Translations under genes and position numbers: made by a program
Source of the DNA: Fundidesulfovibrio agrisoli
GTDB taxonomy: Bacteria; Desulfobacterota; Desulfovibrionia; Desulfovibrionales; Desulfovibrionaceae
Assembly (NCBI RefSeq): GCF_022808715.1
Contig: NZ_JAKZKX010000001.1
Span: 186,001-250,000 of the forward strand
Length of the DNA stretch: 64,000 nucleotides
Reading direction: 5' to 3'
Notes under the pieces: model-generated
The model's database searches: none
Told to the model about the DNA's origin: nothing
The model's input: only the letters and a program-made list of their open reading frames with translations
Part shown: in pieces, positions 10,288 to 18,580 of the stretch
Layout of the letters: the number at the start of each line of letters is the position of its first letter
Position numbering within the stretch: position 1 is the stretch's first letter

Positions 10288-11052
10288 TTAAATTCCCATG
10301 ATGCTGAAGCCGGAGTCCACGTGGATGACCTCTCCGGTGACGCCGCTGGAGAGCCCGGAAGCCAGGTAGACGGCCGTGCCCGCCACGTCCTCCTGGGTGA
10401 TGTTGCGCTTGAGGGGGGCGCGCTCCTCCACGATGGGCAGGAAGCCCTTGAAGCCGGTGATGCCCGAGGCGGCCAGGGTCTTGAGCGGCCCGGCGCTCAG
10501 GGAGTTCACGCGGATGCCGCGCGGGCCCAGGTCGGCGGCCAGGTAGCGCACGCTGCACTCCAGGGCGGCCTTGGCCACGCCCATCACGTTGTATGATGGC
10601 ACCACCTTCTCCGCGCCCAGGTAGCTCATGGTCATGACCGAGGCCCCGTCGGCCAGCAGCCCGTCGAAGCCCTTGCACAGGGCCACCAGCGAGTAGGCCG
10701 AGACGTCCAGGGCCAGGGCGAAGCCCTCGCGGGTGACGTCCATGAAGCGGCCCTTGAGGTCATCCTGGCGGGCGTAGGCCACAGAATGCACCAGGATGTC
10801 CACCCCGCCCCATTTTTCAGACACGGTCTTGGCGGAGGCGGCGATGTCCTCGTCGCTGGTCACGTCGCACTGGAAGGTGAACTCGCCGCCCAACTCCTCG
10901 CTGATGGGCTCCACGCGCTTGCGGATGGCGTCGCCGGGGTAGCCGAAGGCCAGCCTGGCCCCCTGGTCCTTGAAGGCCTTGGCCACGCCGTAGGCGATGG
11001 AGCGGTCGTTGGCCACGCCGAATATCAGGGCTTTCTTGCCTTGCAGAAGCAT
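10288..11052 (-). CDS. fabI: Enoyl-[acyl-carrier-protein] reductase, NADH-dependent
   Basis: This 254-residue SDR-fold enzyme carries out the last reduction of each fatty-acid elongation cycle in the cytoplasm. The nucleotide site is GVANDRSIAYGVAKAF near the N-terminus. The FabI-type catalytic pair lies in SYLGAEKVVPSYNVMGVAKA (Tyr-x6-Lys), and the C-terminus has the SGVTGEVIHVDSG strand. The ATG at 11052 is preceded by AAGGAGA; the longer open frame to 11358 is not needed. It stands apart from the other fab genes and is followed by tRNA-Ser and ffs on the same strand. Confidence 0.95.
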   Translation of the reverse strand: MLLQGKKALIFGVANDRSIAYGVAKAFKDQGARLAFGYPGDAIRKRVEPISEELGGEFTFQCDVTSDEDIAASAKTVSEKWGGVDILVHSVAYARQDDLKGRFMDVTREGFALALDVSAYSLVALCKGFDGLLADGASVMTMSYLGAEKVVPSYNVMGVAKAALECSVRYLAADLGPRGIRVNSLSAGPLKTLAASGITGFKGFLPIVEERAPLKRNITQEDVAGTAVYLASGLSSGVTGEVIHVDSGFSIMGI

Positions 11053-11128
11053 TGTCGTCTCCTTGAAGCGCCGGTTGGGCGGCGCGATTGTCGTCATGTT
11101 GGTCGTTGAGGTTAATGGAGGGGGAGGG

Positions 11129-11166
11129 GCCTCCGGCGGCCCAAGAGGGCTCCGCCCTCTCGGGGT
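11129..11166 (-). repeat. REP-like hairpin element, copy A
   Basis: On the minus strand it reads as a hairpin (AGAGGGC, loop GGA, GCCCTCT) followed by the tail GGGCCGCCGGAGGC. The tail is shared with the copies at 11310 and 28488. It lies upstream of fabI in the opposite orientation to those two copies. Confidence 0.65.
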
Positions 11167-11184
11167 ACTCCGGTATATGGCCCG

Positions 11185-11207
11185 CCAAAGGGCCTTCGGC
11201 CCTCTGG
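11185..11207. repeat. REP-like hairpin without the conserved tail
   Basis: CCAAAGGGCC and GGCCCTCTGG pair, with one mismatch, around the loop TTC. The stem resembles the other hairpins nearby, but the CCGCCGGAGGC tail is absent. Confidence 0.45.
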
Positions 11208-11309
11208 ACTCCCATACAGTTTCGCACCGATAACGGTAGTCCGGAGTCATAATCGACGCCGCAACGGGCGGCGCATGGGAGAGCCTTGAAAGCCCAGCCC
11301 CCCATACGG

Positions 11310-11350
11310 GGTTCCAAGGGGCGAAGCCCCTTGGCCGCCGGAGGCTTCCA
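11310..11350 (+). repeat. REP-like hairpin element, copy B
   Basis: A perfect 9-bp stem (CCAAGGGGC at 11314-11322 with GCCCCTTGG at 11326-11334, loop GAA) is followed immediately by CCGCCGGAGGCTTCC. The stem-plus-tail layout matches copy C at 28488-28534. Confidence 0.7.
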
Positions 11351-11602
11351 ACCCCCAAAATGCCAGCGGCTTGGTCAGCCTGTCCTCTGGAGTGAAATCC
11401 TCTCCTTCAAGCGCCCGACGTCCCCCCGATAGTCCTCACCCCGCGAACCGCCGCCAAACGGCGCACGCAACAGCGACACGGCGCGCGTAAGGCGCGCCCC
11501 TCCAGCGGGAACGGTGTTTTCCTTGGAAAATAGTCATGTCGCTAAGGCAGGCAAGGCTTTGACGCGGGCGATGGGGCGGCGGGAATCTCTCCGGTAACTG
11601 GT

Positions 11603-11638
11603 GCAAACAAAATCCCCCGCCCGGCTCGGGCGGGGGAT
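11603..11638 (-). terminator. Terminator of the etf/acyl-CoA dehydrogenase operon
   Basis: A 12-bp perfect stem (11612-11623 with 11627-11638, three-base loop) is followed on the minus strand by TTTGTTTGC. It lies about 28 bases past the etfA stop and closes the four-gene leftward operon. Confidence 0.85.
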
Positions 11639-11666
11639 CACGGAACAATGAACGATGCCTGGCGGA

Positions 11667-12689
11667 CTAGGGCAGCAGCGCCAGGACCTTGCGCATAACC
11701 TCGAAGGCGTCGGCCACGTAGAGCACGTCCGCCTTGCCCTGGGCCCAACCGCAGTTGGGGTCCAGGTTGACGGCCCGGCGCTCGCCGATGAAGCGCCAGC
11801 CGACCACGTGGGGCTCCTCGCCGTGGCAGCAGGTGGCCAGGCCCTTGGGGTGGCGCGGCGTGGAGCCGGTCTGGCCGACCTGGTGCATGTGCGACAGGAA
11901 GGACAGCACCTGCTGGCCCTCGCCCGAGAGGTCCACCAGGGACTTGGAGGTGCCCAGCGACCCCTGGGTCTTGTTCAGGAAGCTCAGGATGATCTCCTCG
12001 GCCTCCCCGGCGTGGGCCGCGCCGTCGGCCTGTTTCTTGGTCCAGCCAGCGCCAGCCACGAAGAGCAGGGCGGCGTCGGGGCGGATGGTCTGCTCCTCGG
12101 CGGAGGGGCAGATCATGCCCGTGACCTGGGTGCGCACGCCGCCGGGAATCTCGGCGGAGACTGCGGTCACGCTGGCGGAACCGGCCGCGCCCGCATAGGC
12201 CGCGAAGCAGCCGCTGGAGACGCTCACGAACCAGGGGCGCTCCTTGCGGGTCAGCTCGGCGTACATGCGCTGGCGGTAGTACCAGCGGGTGACCACGGGC
12301 TTGCCGCCGGAAGCGGCCAGGGCCGTGACCGAGGTATCGGAGACGCCGCCCACGCGGGCGGCCGCGCCGGGCAGCACCCGGCTCATGCGCGGGGTGGCCG
12401 CGCCGATGACGATGCCCGCGCCGGTCGCGCCGAACAGGGCGGCCAGGGCGGCGGCGTCCGTGGCGTAGCGGGGCTGGGCGAAGTCCGGCCCGGAAACGCC
12501 GTAAACGGCTTCCGCGCCGCATCCGGCCAGGGAGTCGGCGGCGGCCTGCACGGCCTCGCCCACAAGGCCCACGGCCAGGGGCGCGCCGAGCTGCTCGGCC
12601 AGGGTCTTGGCCGCGGTCAGGGCTTCCAGGGAAGCCTTGGAGAGCGAACCGTCACATTCGGTCTGGGCTACGAAGAGAATCTTGTCCAT
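11667..12689 (-). CDS. etfA: Electron transfer flavoprotein alpha subunit (EtfA/FixB-like), divergent
   Basis: The protein has 340 residues with an N-terminal ETF domain (MDKILFVAQTECDGSLSKAS) and a C-terminal domain that should bind FAD between EtfA and EtfB. The VGQTG motif is recognisable near residue 277. The usual GASR segment is replaced by VDLSGEGQQ, the ISGAIQH region by CCHGEEPHVVGW, and the AIN-DP-APIF strand by AVNLDPNCGWAQG. Cofactor contacts may therefore differ from textbook ETFs. It is the last gene of the module acyl-CoA dehydrogenase-FixCX-EtfB-EtfA and probably receives electrons from the dehydrogenase. It might instead be called FixB. Confidence 0.8.
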   Translation of the reverse strand: MDKILFVAQTECDGSLSKASLEALTAAKTLAEQLGAPLAVGLVGEAVQAAADSLAGCGAEAVYGVSGPDFAQPRYATDAAALAALFGATGAGIVIGAATPRMSRVLPGAAARVGGVSDTSVTALAASGGKPVVTRWYYRQRMYAELTRKERPWFVSVSSGCFAAYAGAAGSASVTAVSAEIPGGVRTQVTGMICPSAEEQTIRPDAALLFVAGAGWTKKQADGAAHAGEAEEIILSFLNKTQGSLGTSKSLVDLSGEGQQVLSFLSHMHQVGQTGSTPRHPKGLATCCHGEEPHVVGWRFIGERRAVNLDPNCGWAQGKADVLYVADAFEVMRKVLALLP

Positions 12690-12779
12690 GTATGCCTCCG
12701 GCTCCGGGCGGGGTCGCCGCCGTCATGCCGACGCTGGAAATTTATCGGGTCGTCCCGGAGCGGGGCTCCGGGCTGCGGC

Positions 12780-13586
12780 CTAGGCGCTGAGCCAGTCCAC
12801 GATCTCCTTGGCGATCTGATCCACCGGGGCGTCCTTGACCACGCGGGTCTCGCGCTTCTGGCTGGGGATCTGCACGCCGGAGTATTCGGGGCCCTTTTCG
12901 AGCTTCACGGGCTTGGCCTTCTGCAGCGCGGGCATCACCAGGCGCATGTTCTGCATGCCCACCTGGGGGTTGTTGGGGGGCTCGGGCAGTTCGCCGGTGG
13001 CCCAACCGAACACGGCGGGCGCGCCGGAGACGACCGAATCCTGGTAGCTGCCGCCCTCCACGCGCTCGAGCACGCGCAGCGCGCCGTCAGCCAGGATCTC
13101 CAGCTTGTCCACGCCCTGGAACTGCTCGAAGATGCCCAGCTTCTCGCCGATGACCTGCATGGTGGCCCCGGCGCCGCGCGAGGCGGACTGCCAGCCGCCG
13201 AACACCAGCAGCCTGGAGGTGTCCAGCCCCGGAATGGCGGCGATGGCTTCGGCCAGGGCCGCGCCGGTCTCATGGGCGTCGGCGAAGCCGCTGGCGGGGC
13301 CGTCCAGCACCACCAGCTCGAAGGGGACCTTCTGGGCGATGGTCATCATCACCTGCTGGAGCTTGGCCTTGGGGCCCATGCTCACCAGCCAGACCTTGCT
13401 GCCCGGCACGTTCTTGGCCAGGTTGGCGGCCTCGAACAGGGCGTGCCCGGCCCAGGGGTCCAGGATGGCGGGGAGCATCAGCTCGTTCTTCAGGCCCCAG
13501 CCCGCGGGGCCCTGCACGGGCTCCAGGGTCTGCAGCGGGTCGGGGACGATGCCGCCGCAAACGACGATATGATATCCTGCACTCAT
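12780..13586 (-). CDS. etfB: Electron transfer flavoprotein beta subunit (EtfB/FixA-like), divergent
   Basis: The protein has 268 residues from the ATG at 13586, preceded by GAAGGAGA. The order of elements follows EtfB: an N-terminal strand (HIVVCGGIVPDP), a segment ending WAGHALFEAANLAK, VWLVSMGPKAKLQQVM, and the ERVEGGSYQDSVVSGAPAV region. Sequence is far from standard EtfB: the usual GADRAILV and GKQAID motifs read VPFELVVLDGPA and FGGWQSASRGAGATMQ. Together with EtfA it would form the electron carrier between the acyl-CoA dehydrogenase and the FixCX-type oxidoreductase. The intergenic gaps (41 and 90 bases) fit one transcript. Confidence 0.8.
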   Translation of the reverse strand: MSAGYHIVVCGGIVPDPLQTLEPVQGPAGWGLKNELMLPAILDPWAGHALFEAANLAKNVPGSKVWLVSMGPKAKLQQVMMTIAQKVPFELVVLDGPASGFADAHETGAALAEAIAAIPGLDTSRLLVFGGWQSASRGAGATMQVIGEKLGIFEQFQGVDKLEILADGALRVLERVEGGSYQDSVVSGAPAVFGWATGELPEPPNNPQVGMQNMRLVMPALQKAKPVKLEKGPEYSGVQIPSQKRETRVVKDAPVDQIAKEIVDWLSA

Positions 13587-13627
13587 AGAATCTCCTTCAA
13601 TATCAGGGGAAAGGCCCTGCGGAAAGA

Positions 13628-15484
13628 TCAGTTCTCGACGGAATGCAAACCGCCAGCCCCGGCCCTGAACTCCACGTTGGTTCTGCCGGGCTCGGTGGGG
13701 TGGGGCTTGGAGCAGTTCCAGACGCAGGCGCCGCAGTGGACGCACTTCTCCCGGTCGAACAGGGGCGCGCCGCCCTCAGGGTCGGGCGCGATGGCCTGGC
13801 CGGAGCACATGTCGATGCAGATGCGCTCGCGGCACTTGAGGCAGACGTTCGGGTCCGCGAAGACCACGTGGTCGGCGTAGCCGCCGGGGGCCTGCACCTT
13901 GCCGCCCATGAGCAGGGCGTCCTGGTGGGAGACGAGCAGCTGGCCGTCGTACTCGATGGAAGGCCAGCCCACGCGGTCCATGAGCGCGTCGTGCAGCGGC
14001 TCGCCCTTGGCGGCGCACTCCTCGCGGATGGCCTCGATCTCCTGGGCGCTGAGCCGCGCGGAGTAATACTCCTCGATGGAGGGCACGCGCTGGTTGGGGT
14101 CGCGGTGGTCGCCGGGCATGTTCAGCCTGCCCGTGGTGAAGCCGGAGAGGGCCATGCCCGCGAGCCCCTGGATGAAGCCCTTGCCGAAGCCGTCGCGGGC
14201 CTTCTCGGCGATCTTGGCCTCGGCCTCCAGCTCGGACTCCCTGCGGCGCTTCACGTAGGCGCGCTCCAGGTTGTACTTGGTGAAGGGCTGGTTCTGCTTC
14301 ATGAGCTTGAGCACGCCCTCTGCCAGCATGACGCCGGTGGTCCAGGCCTCGTCCACGCCCGAGCCGGTGAGCACGTTGGTGGAGCCTGAACCCTCGCCGA
14401 TGCGCGCGAAGCCGTCGCCAACCAGGTGGGGTTCGCCCCTGCGCCCGGATTCCAGCAGCGATTTGGCCCCCCAGGAGCGCATCTTGCCGCCCTTGAGGTG
14501 CTTCCAGAGGTAGGGGTGCGTCATCCAGTGCTGCAGGTAGCGGTAGGCGGTGCGCACCGGGATATCCAGCCAGGAGGGCACGAAGATGCCCAGGGAGGCC
14601 ACGCGGTCCGGCAGCACGTACAGGAAGCCGAAGATGTCGGGCTCGGGGTAGCCGAAGGTGTGCAGCACGTAGCCTTCGGGCAGGTCGCAGTCCTCGGGGA
14701 GGTCCACCACCATCTTCATGCCCAGGGCCCAGTCGCGCTGGGAGTTGCCCTCGGGCAGGCCCAGGATCTCGTCCAGGTTGCGGCCAACGGGGCCGACAGG
14801 GCCGTCGCCGATGACGGTCAGGGCGGCGCGGATGTCCATGCCGGGCATGAAGCAGGCGTCGGGGTTGCCCTTCTTGTCGACGCCCTGGTCGGCCAGGCGC
14901 ACGCCCACGACCTTGCCTTCCTCCATGATGACCCGGGCCACGGGCATGGAGGGCCAGATCTGGGCCAGGCCGGAGCCCATCACCTGGGAGCCGGCCCACT
15001 GGTTGAACTGCCCGATGGAGAACACGTAGCCCGGCTCCTTGCAGAGGAAGGGTGGAATGTAGGGCAGCTCGAAGGCCTGGTCGCGGCAGCAGGAGGTGTA
15101 TTTCCCGGCGAAGCCGAGGGCCTTGTCCGCGAGGCCCAGCAGCTCCTGGCGGCGGCTGGCCCCGTGCGGGTCCAGCAGGTAGGCCACGGTCTCGTGGGTC
15201 ACGGGGGCGCACATGGGCACCTGGGCCGGGTCGAAGCCCGGGAAGGACTCCTTGATGCCGCGCGCCTTGCTGACCACGCCGGAGACGCCGAAGCCGATGT
15301 CGTCGGCGCGCTCGTAGCAGATCACCTGGGGCGGCATCCCGGGCATGACGGCGCTCTCAAGCAGGGGAGCGCCGTTTTCATCCGCGAGGCCGCGCGTCAG
15401 CGTGGTCAGGAACCCGGCCATGGCCGGGCCAAAGCCCACGCAGACGATGTCGAGCTCCATGCTCTGCCGTTCGATCTCGGACAT
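13628..15484 (-). CDS. FixC-FixX fusion: ETF:quinone oxidoreductase-like flavoprotein with ferredoxin domain
   Basis: This 618-residue protein begins with a dinucleotide-binding segment (VCVGFGPAMAGFL near 13-25), continues through a FixC/ETF-QO-type FAD domain (DGFARIGEGSGSTNVLTGSGVD) and ends in a FixX-like ferredoxin domain. The iron-sulfur part has CxxCx4CxxxC (CLKCRERICIDMC) and then CVHCGACVWNC, eight cysteines in FixX spacing. ETF-QO-type enzymes pass electrons from ETF into the menaquinone pool; FixCX does so as part of FixABCX. The gene lies between the dehydrogenase and etfB. The dinucleotide motif is GxG followed by PAMAG rather than plain GxGxxG. Confidence 0.82.
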   Translation of the reverse strand: MSEIERQSMELDIVCVGFGPAMAGFLTTLTRGLADENGAPLLESAVMPGMPPQVICYERADDIGFGVSGVVSKARGIKESFPGFDPAQVPMCAPVTHETVAYLLDPHGASRRQELLGLADKALGFAGKYTSCCRDQAFELPYIPPFLCKEPGYVFSIGQFNQWAGSQVMGSGLAQIWPSMPVARVIMEEGKVVGVRLADQGVDKKGNPDACFMPGMDIRAALTVIGDGPVGPVGRNLDEILGLPEGNSQRDWALGMKMVVDLPEDCDLPEGYVLHTFGYPEPDIFGFLYVLPDRVASLGIFVPSWLDIPVRTAYRYLQHWMTHPYLWKHLKGGKMRSWGAKSLLESGRRGEPHLVGDGFARIGEGSGSTNVLTGSGVDEAWTTGVMLAEGVLKLMKQNQPFTKYNLERAYVKRRRESELEAEAKIAEKARDGFGKGFIQGLAGMALSGFTTGRLNMPGDHRDPNQRVPSIEEYYSARLSAQEIEAIREECAAKGEPLHDALMDRVGWPSIEYDGQLLVSHQDALLMGGKVQAPGGYADHVVFADPNVCLKCRERICIDMCSGQAIAPDPEGGAPLFDREKCVHCGACVWNCSKPHPTEPGRTNVEFRAGAGGLHSVEN

Positions 15485-15502
15485 GTGTACTGCGCCTCCG
15501 GC

Positions 15503-17557
15503 CTAGAGCGGGTAATCCAGGGCTTCGGGAATCATCACCTGGGTCAGCGCCTGGGCCGCGCGGTCCTTGGCGAGGGCGGCCCCGGCCATGCTGCGGTCAA
15601 GCTGGGAGCGCAGGGCGTCGAAGGCGTCCAGCTCCTCGGCGGCCTGGGGGCCGAAGCCGTAGACCATGCTGGCGCACACGCGCGAGGCCTCGCCGGCGGC
15701 GCGGGCGGCCTGGACCAGGGCCAGGTCGGTGAAGAAGCCCAGGGTGCCTTCCAGGCCCTCGGCCACCACGGCGTTCTCGGGGCCCTTCTCGGCCAGCTCC
15801 ATCACGTCGTTGATCTGGCAGTAGGAGGCCATGAGCCAGCACAGGGCGTCGGCCATGGGGAAGGTCACGTTTTGGCGGCGGTTGTGATAGAGGCGCGCGC
15901 CGGAAGGATCCTTGGCGCGGTGCAGGAATTCGATGGTCCAGAGCCAGAGGCCCAGGCCCTTGGCCACCACGGTAGCGCCGGTCTCGGGCTTGGCTTCGCC
16001 CAGGGCCGCGAACTGCTCGATGATGATGCGCAGCCGGGTCAGGAAAACCTCGTTGGTCATGGTGATGGAGAGCTGGCGGCGCTGCACGGCCTCGGGGCCT
16101 TCATAGGTGGCTTCGAGCTGGGCGTCGGTCCACTTGTAGAAGAGGAAGCCGGGGCAGTCCTCGGTGATGCCGTAGCCGCCCATGAGGGCCAGGGCCTCGC
16201 GCATCACGGTGGCGCCGTTGCCTGTGTTCCAGAGCTTGCAGGCCGGGCAGAGGATGTTGGCCAGGGATTCGAGCAGGGCGTAGCTCACCAGGGTGTCCTG
16301 GCCCAGTTCGGCGAAGCGGGCTTCGTCGCGGGTGGGGGCGGCCTCCATCTGGAGATACTCGATGGCCTGCTTCTCAACCTTGCGCAGGGCGGTGAGCTGC
16401 GACTTGGGGCCGCAGATGCCGCGCTCGGCGAAGACCTTGTCCTTCTCCTTCTCGGTGGGGTCGAGCTGGTCGAACAGGCGGGCGGTGGCGAAGCCCAGGG
16501 AGGCTCCGGCCTCGCCGGCGGCCCAGATTTCCACCAGGCGCAGCACGGAGTCGGGCTTGGCCTGGAGGCCCAGTTCGTACTTGGGCGTGCCGGGTTCGGA
16601 GGCGTCGCCGCCGCGGAAGCGCTGGCGCTGGTAGCGGATCACGGGCTCCACGGCGGAGAGCAGCTTGGCCGTGGTCATCAAGGCCACGGGCACGCGGGTG
16701 CGGTGGAACACCGCGCCGATGATCTCGGAGTGGGTGAAGTTGGGCACGATCACGCCGTCCTTCACGGTGTAGCCGCCCACGATGCGGTTGGCGGGCACCT
16801 GCACGTTGAACACCGGGTCGCGCGTGGAGGAAAGCTGGTGCACCATCTTGAGGGTGGGCGCGCCCCGGTCGAACAGGCCGGGGTCGGTGTCCTCGACGAT
16901 GACGATGCAGGAGGACTTGATGCGCGGGTCGTCGGTGTCCACGGCGCAGGTGGCGAAATTGGCGAAGTCCATGCCCGTGATGAAGCGGCCGCGCTTGTCC
17001 ACCTGGAGGATGGGCTCCTCGCCTTCCTCCCACTTGGCCACGCGCAACTTGCCCACCAGGGTGTTGGTCTCCACGCCCACGTAGGGCAGGGGCTCGGTGA
17101 GGGCGAACGCGCCGCGGAAGGGGGCGCGGTCCTCGCCGGGCAGGGGCGGCACGCAGCGGCCCATGTACTCGTCACGCTGCTCGGTGGTCCCGCGCTCGTG
17201 GATGGGGGCCAGGGCCAGGTTGGTGGCCAGGGAGCAGGTGGCGGCGCCGGCGTCGACCCAGGCCAGCTCGAAGGCGACCAGGGCCAGGGCCAGGTTCTTG
17301 GGCCCGTCGATGAAACCGCCCTGGTGGGGGTCCATGAACAGGGCGGTCAGGCCGGAGGTGTCGAAGGCCTCCAGCAGTTGGGCTTTGTGGTCGGTCCATT
17401 CATGAGTCTTCCGCGCGCCCTCGGCCACGAGCCGGGCCACCAGACCGCGCGCCAGGGATCTGGCGGACTGGACAACCATCTGGATGTCGTAGCGGTCGGT
17501 GAAGCGCCACATGATCTGACGGACGTCGTCGCCCGGCAGGGTACGGAGGGTATCCAT
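15503..17557 (-). CDS. Acyl-CoA dehydrogenase family protein, long form
   Basis: The protein has 684 residues from the ATG at 17557; usual acyl-CoA dehydrogenases have about 380-400 and many longer ones about 580-600. The middle shows the flavin-domain signature (AFALTEPLPYVGVETNT), and the conserved C-terminal segments ALALMGGYGITEDCPGF and ATYEGPEAVQRRQ carry the likely catalytic-base Glu. A helical C-terminal extension of about 170 residues follows. It should oxidise an acyl-CoA to the enoyl-CoA and reduce the ETF encoded two genes downstream. The substrate is unknown and no ligase, hydratase or thiolase is adjacent. A promoter lies 62 bases upstream. Confidence 0.85.
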   Translation of the reverse strand: MDTLRTLPGDDVRQIMWRFTDRYDIQMVVQSARSLARGLVARLVAEGARKTHEWTDHKAQLLEAFDTSGLTALFMDPHQGGFIDGPKNLALALVAFELAWVDAGAATCSLATNLALAPIHERGTTEQRDEYMGRCVPPLPGEDRAPFRGAFALTEPLPYVGVETNTLVGKLRVAKWEEGEEPILQVDKRGRFITGMDFANFATCAVDTDDPRIKSSCIVIVEDTDPGLFDRGAPTLKMVHQLSSTRDPVFNVQVPANRIVGGYTVKDGVIVPNFTHSEIIGAVFHRTRVPVALMTTAKLLSAVEPVIRYQRQRFRGGDASEPGTPKYELGLQAKPDSVLRLVEIWAAGEAGASLGFATARLFDQLDPTEKEKDKVFAERGICGPKSQLTALRKVEKQAIEYLQMEAAPTRDEARFAELGQDTLVSYALLESLANILCPACKLWNTGNGATVMREALALMGGYGITEDCPGFLFYKWTDAQLEATYEGPEAVQRRQLSITMTNEVFLTRLRIIIEQFAALGEAKPETGATVVAKGLGLWLWTIEFLHRAKDPSGARLYHNRRQNVTFPMADALCWLMASYCQINDVMELAEKGPENAVVAEGLEGTLGFFTDLALVQAARAAGEASRVCASMVYGFGPQAAEELDAFDALRSQLDRSMAGAALAKDRAAQALTQVMIPEALDYPL

Positions 17558-17618
17558 AGATATATCCTGACCTCTCGGTTCGTGCTGAAGAAGGTTGGGC
17601 ATTGCGCGAAATTTCGGT

Positions 17619-17647
17619 AAATTAAGCCATACTGGCCTTTGCGTCAA
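17619..17647 (-). promoter_or_regulatory. Sigma-70-type promoter for the acyl-CoA dehydrogenase operon
   Basis: On the minus strand TTGACG (17647-17642) and TAATTT (17624-17619) are separated by exactly 17 bases in a locally AT-rich stretch, 62 bases before the dehydrogenase start. The -35 matches the consensus at five of six positions; the -10 is weaker. Confidence 0.5.
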
Positions 17648-17667
17648 CGACAGCGGCAGGCCCGGGC

Positions 17668-18564
17668 CTACAGCGCCAGGGTTTGCCCCGTAAGTTCCCG
17701 GTATGCCTCCAGGTACTTGCTGCGGGTACGCTCCGCCACCTCGGCGGGCATGTGCGGGGCCGGGGGCTGCTTGTTGAAGCCCACCGACTCCAGCCAGTCG
17801 CGCACGTACTGCTTGTCGTAGCTGGGCTGGGCCTTGCCGGGCTGGTACCCGGCCGCGGGCCAGAAGCGCGAGGAGTCGGGGGTGAGCACCTCGTCGATGA
17901 GGATGAGCTCATCGCCGATCATGCCGAACTCGAACTTGGTGTCCGCGATGAGGATGCCGCGCCCGGCCGCGTACTCCCGGGCCTGGGAGTAGATGGAGAG
18001 GGCCGTGTCCTGCACTTTGGCGAAGAGCTCCGGCCCGATCATCCCCTTGGCCTTGTCCAGGGTGATGTTCTCGTCGTGCTGGCCAAGCTCCGCCTTGGTG
18101 GAGGGCGTGAACAGCGGGGTCTCCAGCTTGTCGGCCTCCACCAGCCCGGCGGGCAGTTTGTGGCCGCAGACCATGCCGGTGGCCTTGTAGTCCTTCAGGC
18201 CGGAGCCGGTGATGTAGCCGCGCACGATGCACTCGATGGGCAGGGGCTTGGCCTTGCGCACCAGCACGGCGCGGCCTTCCAGCAGGTCGGCGTGCTCCTT
18301 GAGGGGCGCGGGGAAGTCGGCGGGTTCGGTGGCCAGCAGGTGGTTCTTCACCAGGTGTTTGAACTTCTCCATCCAGAAGATGGTGATCTTGTTCAGGATG
18401 ACGCCCTTGTACGGAAGCGGGTCCGGCAGGATGACGTCGAACGCGGAGATGCGGTCGGTGGTGACGATGAGCAGCACGTCGTCCGCGATCTCATAGATGT
18501 CGCGCACCTTGCCCCGCGAAACCAGCGGGTATTGTTTGATGTCGGTGGTGGTAGCCACGCGCAT
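17668..18564 (-). CDS. purC: Phosphoribosylaminoimidazole-succinocarboxamide synthase
   Basis: This 298-residue SAICAR synthetase couples CAIR with aspartate using ATP in de novo purine synthesis. Family marks are the N-terminal RGKVRDIYE loop, SAFDVILPDPLPYKGVILNK, and ECIVRGYITGSGLKDYKATG. The length matches the longer, eukaryote-like bacterial PurC type. It is the second gene of a leftward pair with hisD, 16 bases downstream of it. Purine and histidine synthesis are metabolically linked through AICAR, which may explain the pairing. Confidence 0.96.
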   Translation of the reverse strand: MRVATTTDIKQYPLVSRGKVRDIYEIADDVLLIVTTDRISAFDVILPDPLPYKGVILNKITIFWMEKFKHLVKNHLLATEPADFPAPLKEHADLLEGRAVLVRKAKPLPIECIVRGYITGSGLKDYKATGMVCGHKLPAGLVEADKLETPLFTPSTKAELGQHDENITLDKAKGMIGPELFAKVQDTALSIYSQAREYAAGRGILIADTKFEFGMIGDELILIDEVLTPDSSRFWPAAGYQPGKAQPSYDKQYVRDWLESVGFNKQPPAPHMPAEVAERTRSKYLEAYRELTGQTLAL

Positions 18565-18580
18565 GGGAGCCTCCGGGTGA

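Larger units (their letters stand above)
11053..11611. other. Gap between fabI and the etf module, with REP-like hairpins
   Basis: No gene is supported in these 559 bases. They presumably hold the fabI promoter. Three GC-rich hairpins of a repeat family occur at about 11129-11166, 11185-11207 and 11310-11350 (separate entries). From 11356 to 11611 I see only a short inverted repeat near 11490 (GGCGCGC-GTAA-GGCGCGCC) and nothing else I can name. Confidence 0.6.

Noticed and set aside
14426-17620. A very long open frame on the plus strand opposite the acyl-CoA dehydrogenase and FixCX genes
   Set aside because: It is antisense to two well-supported genes, its translation is repetitive and low complexity (Gly, Ala, His, Gln, Leu), and it arises from codon bias in GC-rich DNA.
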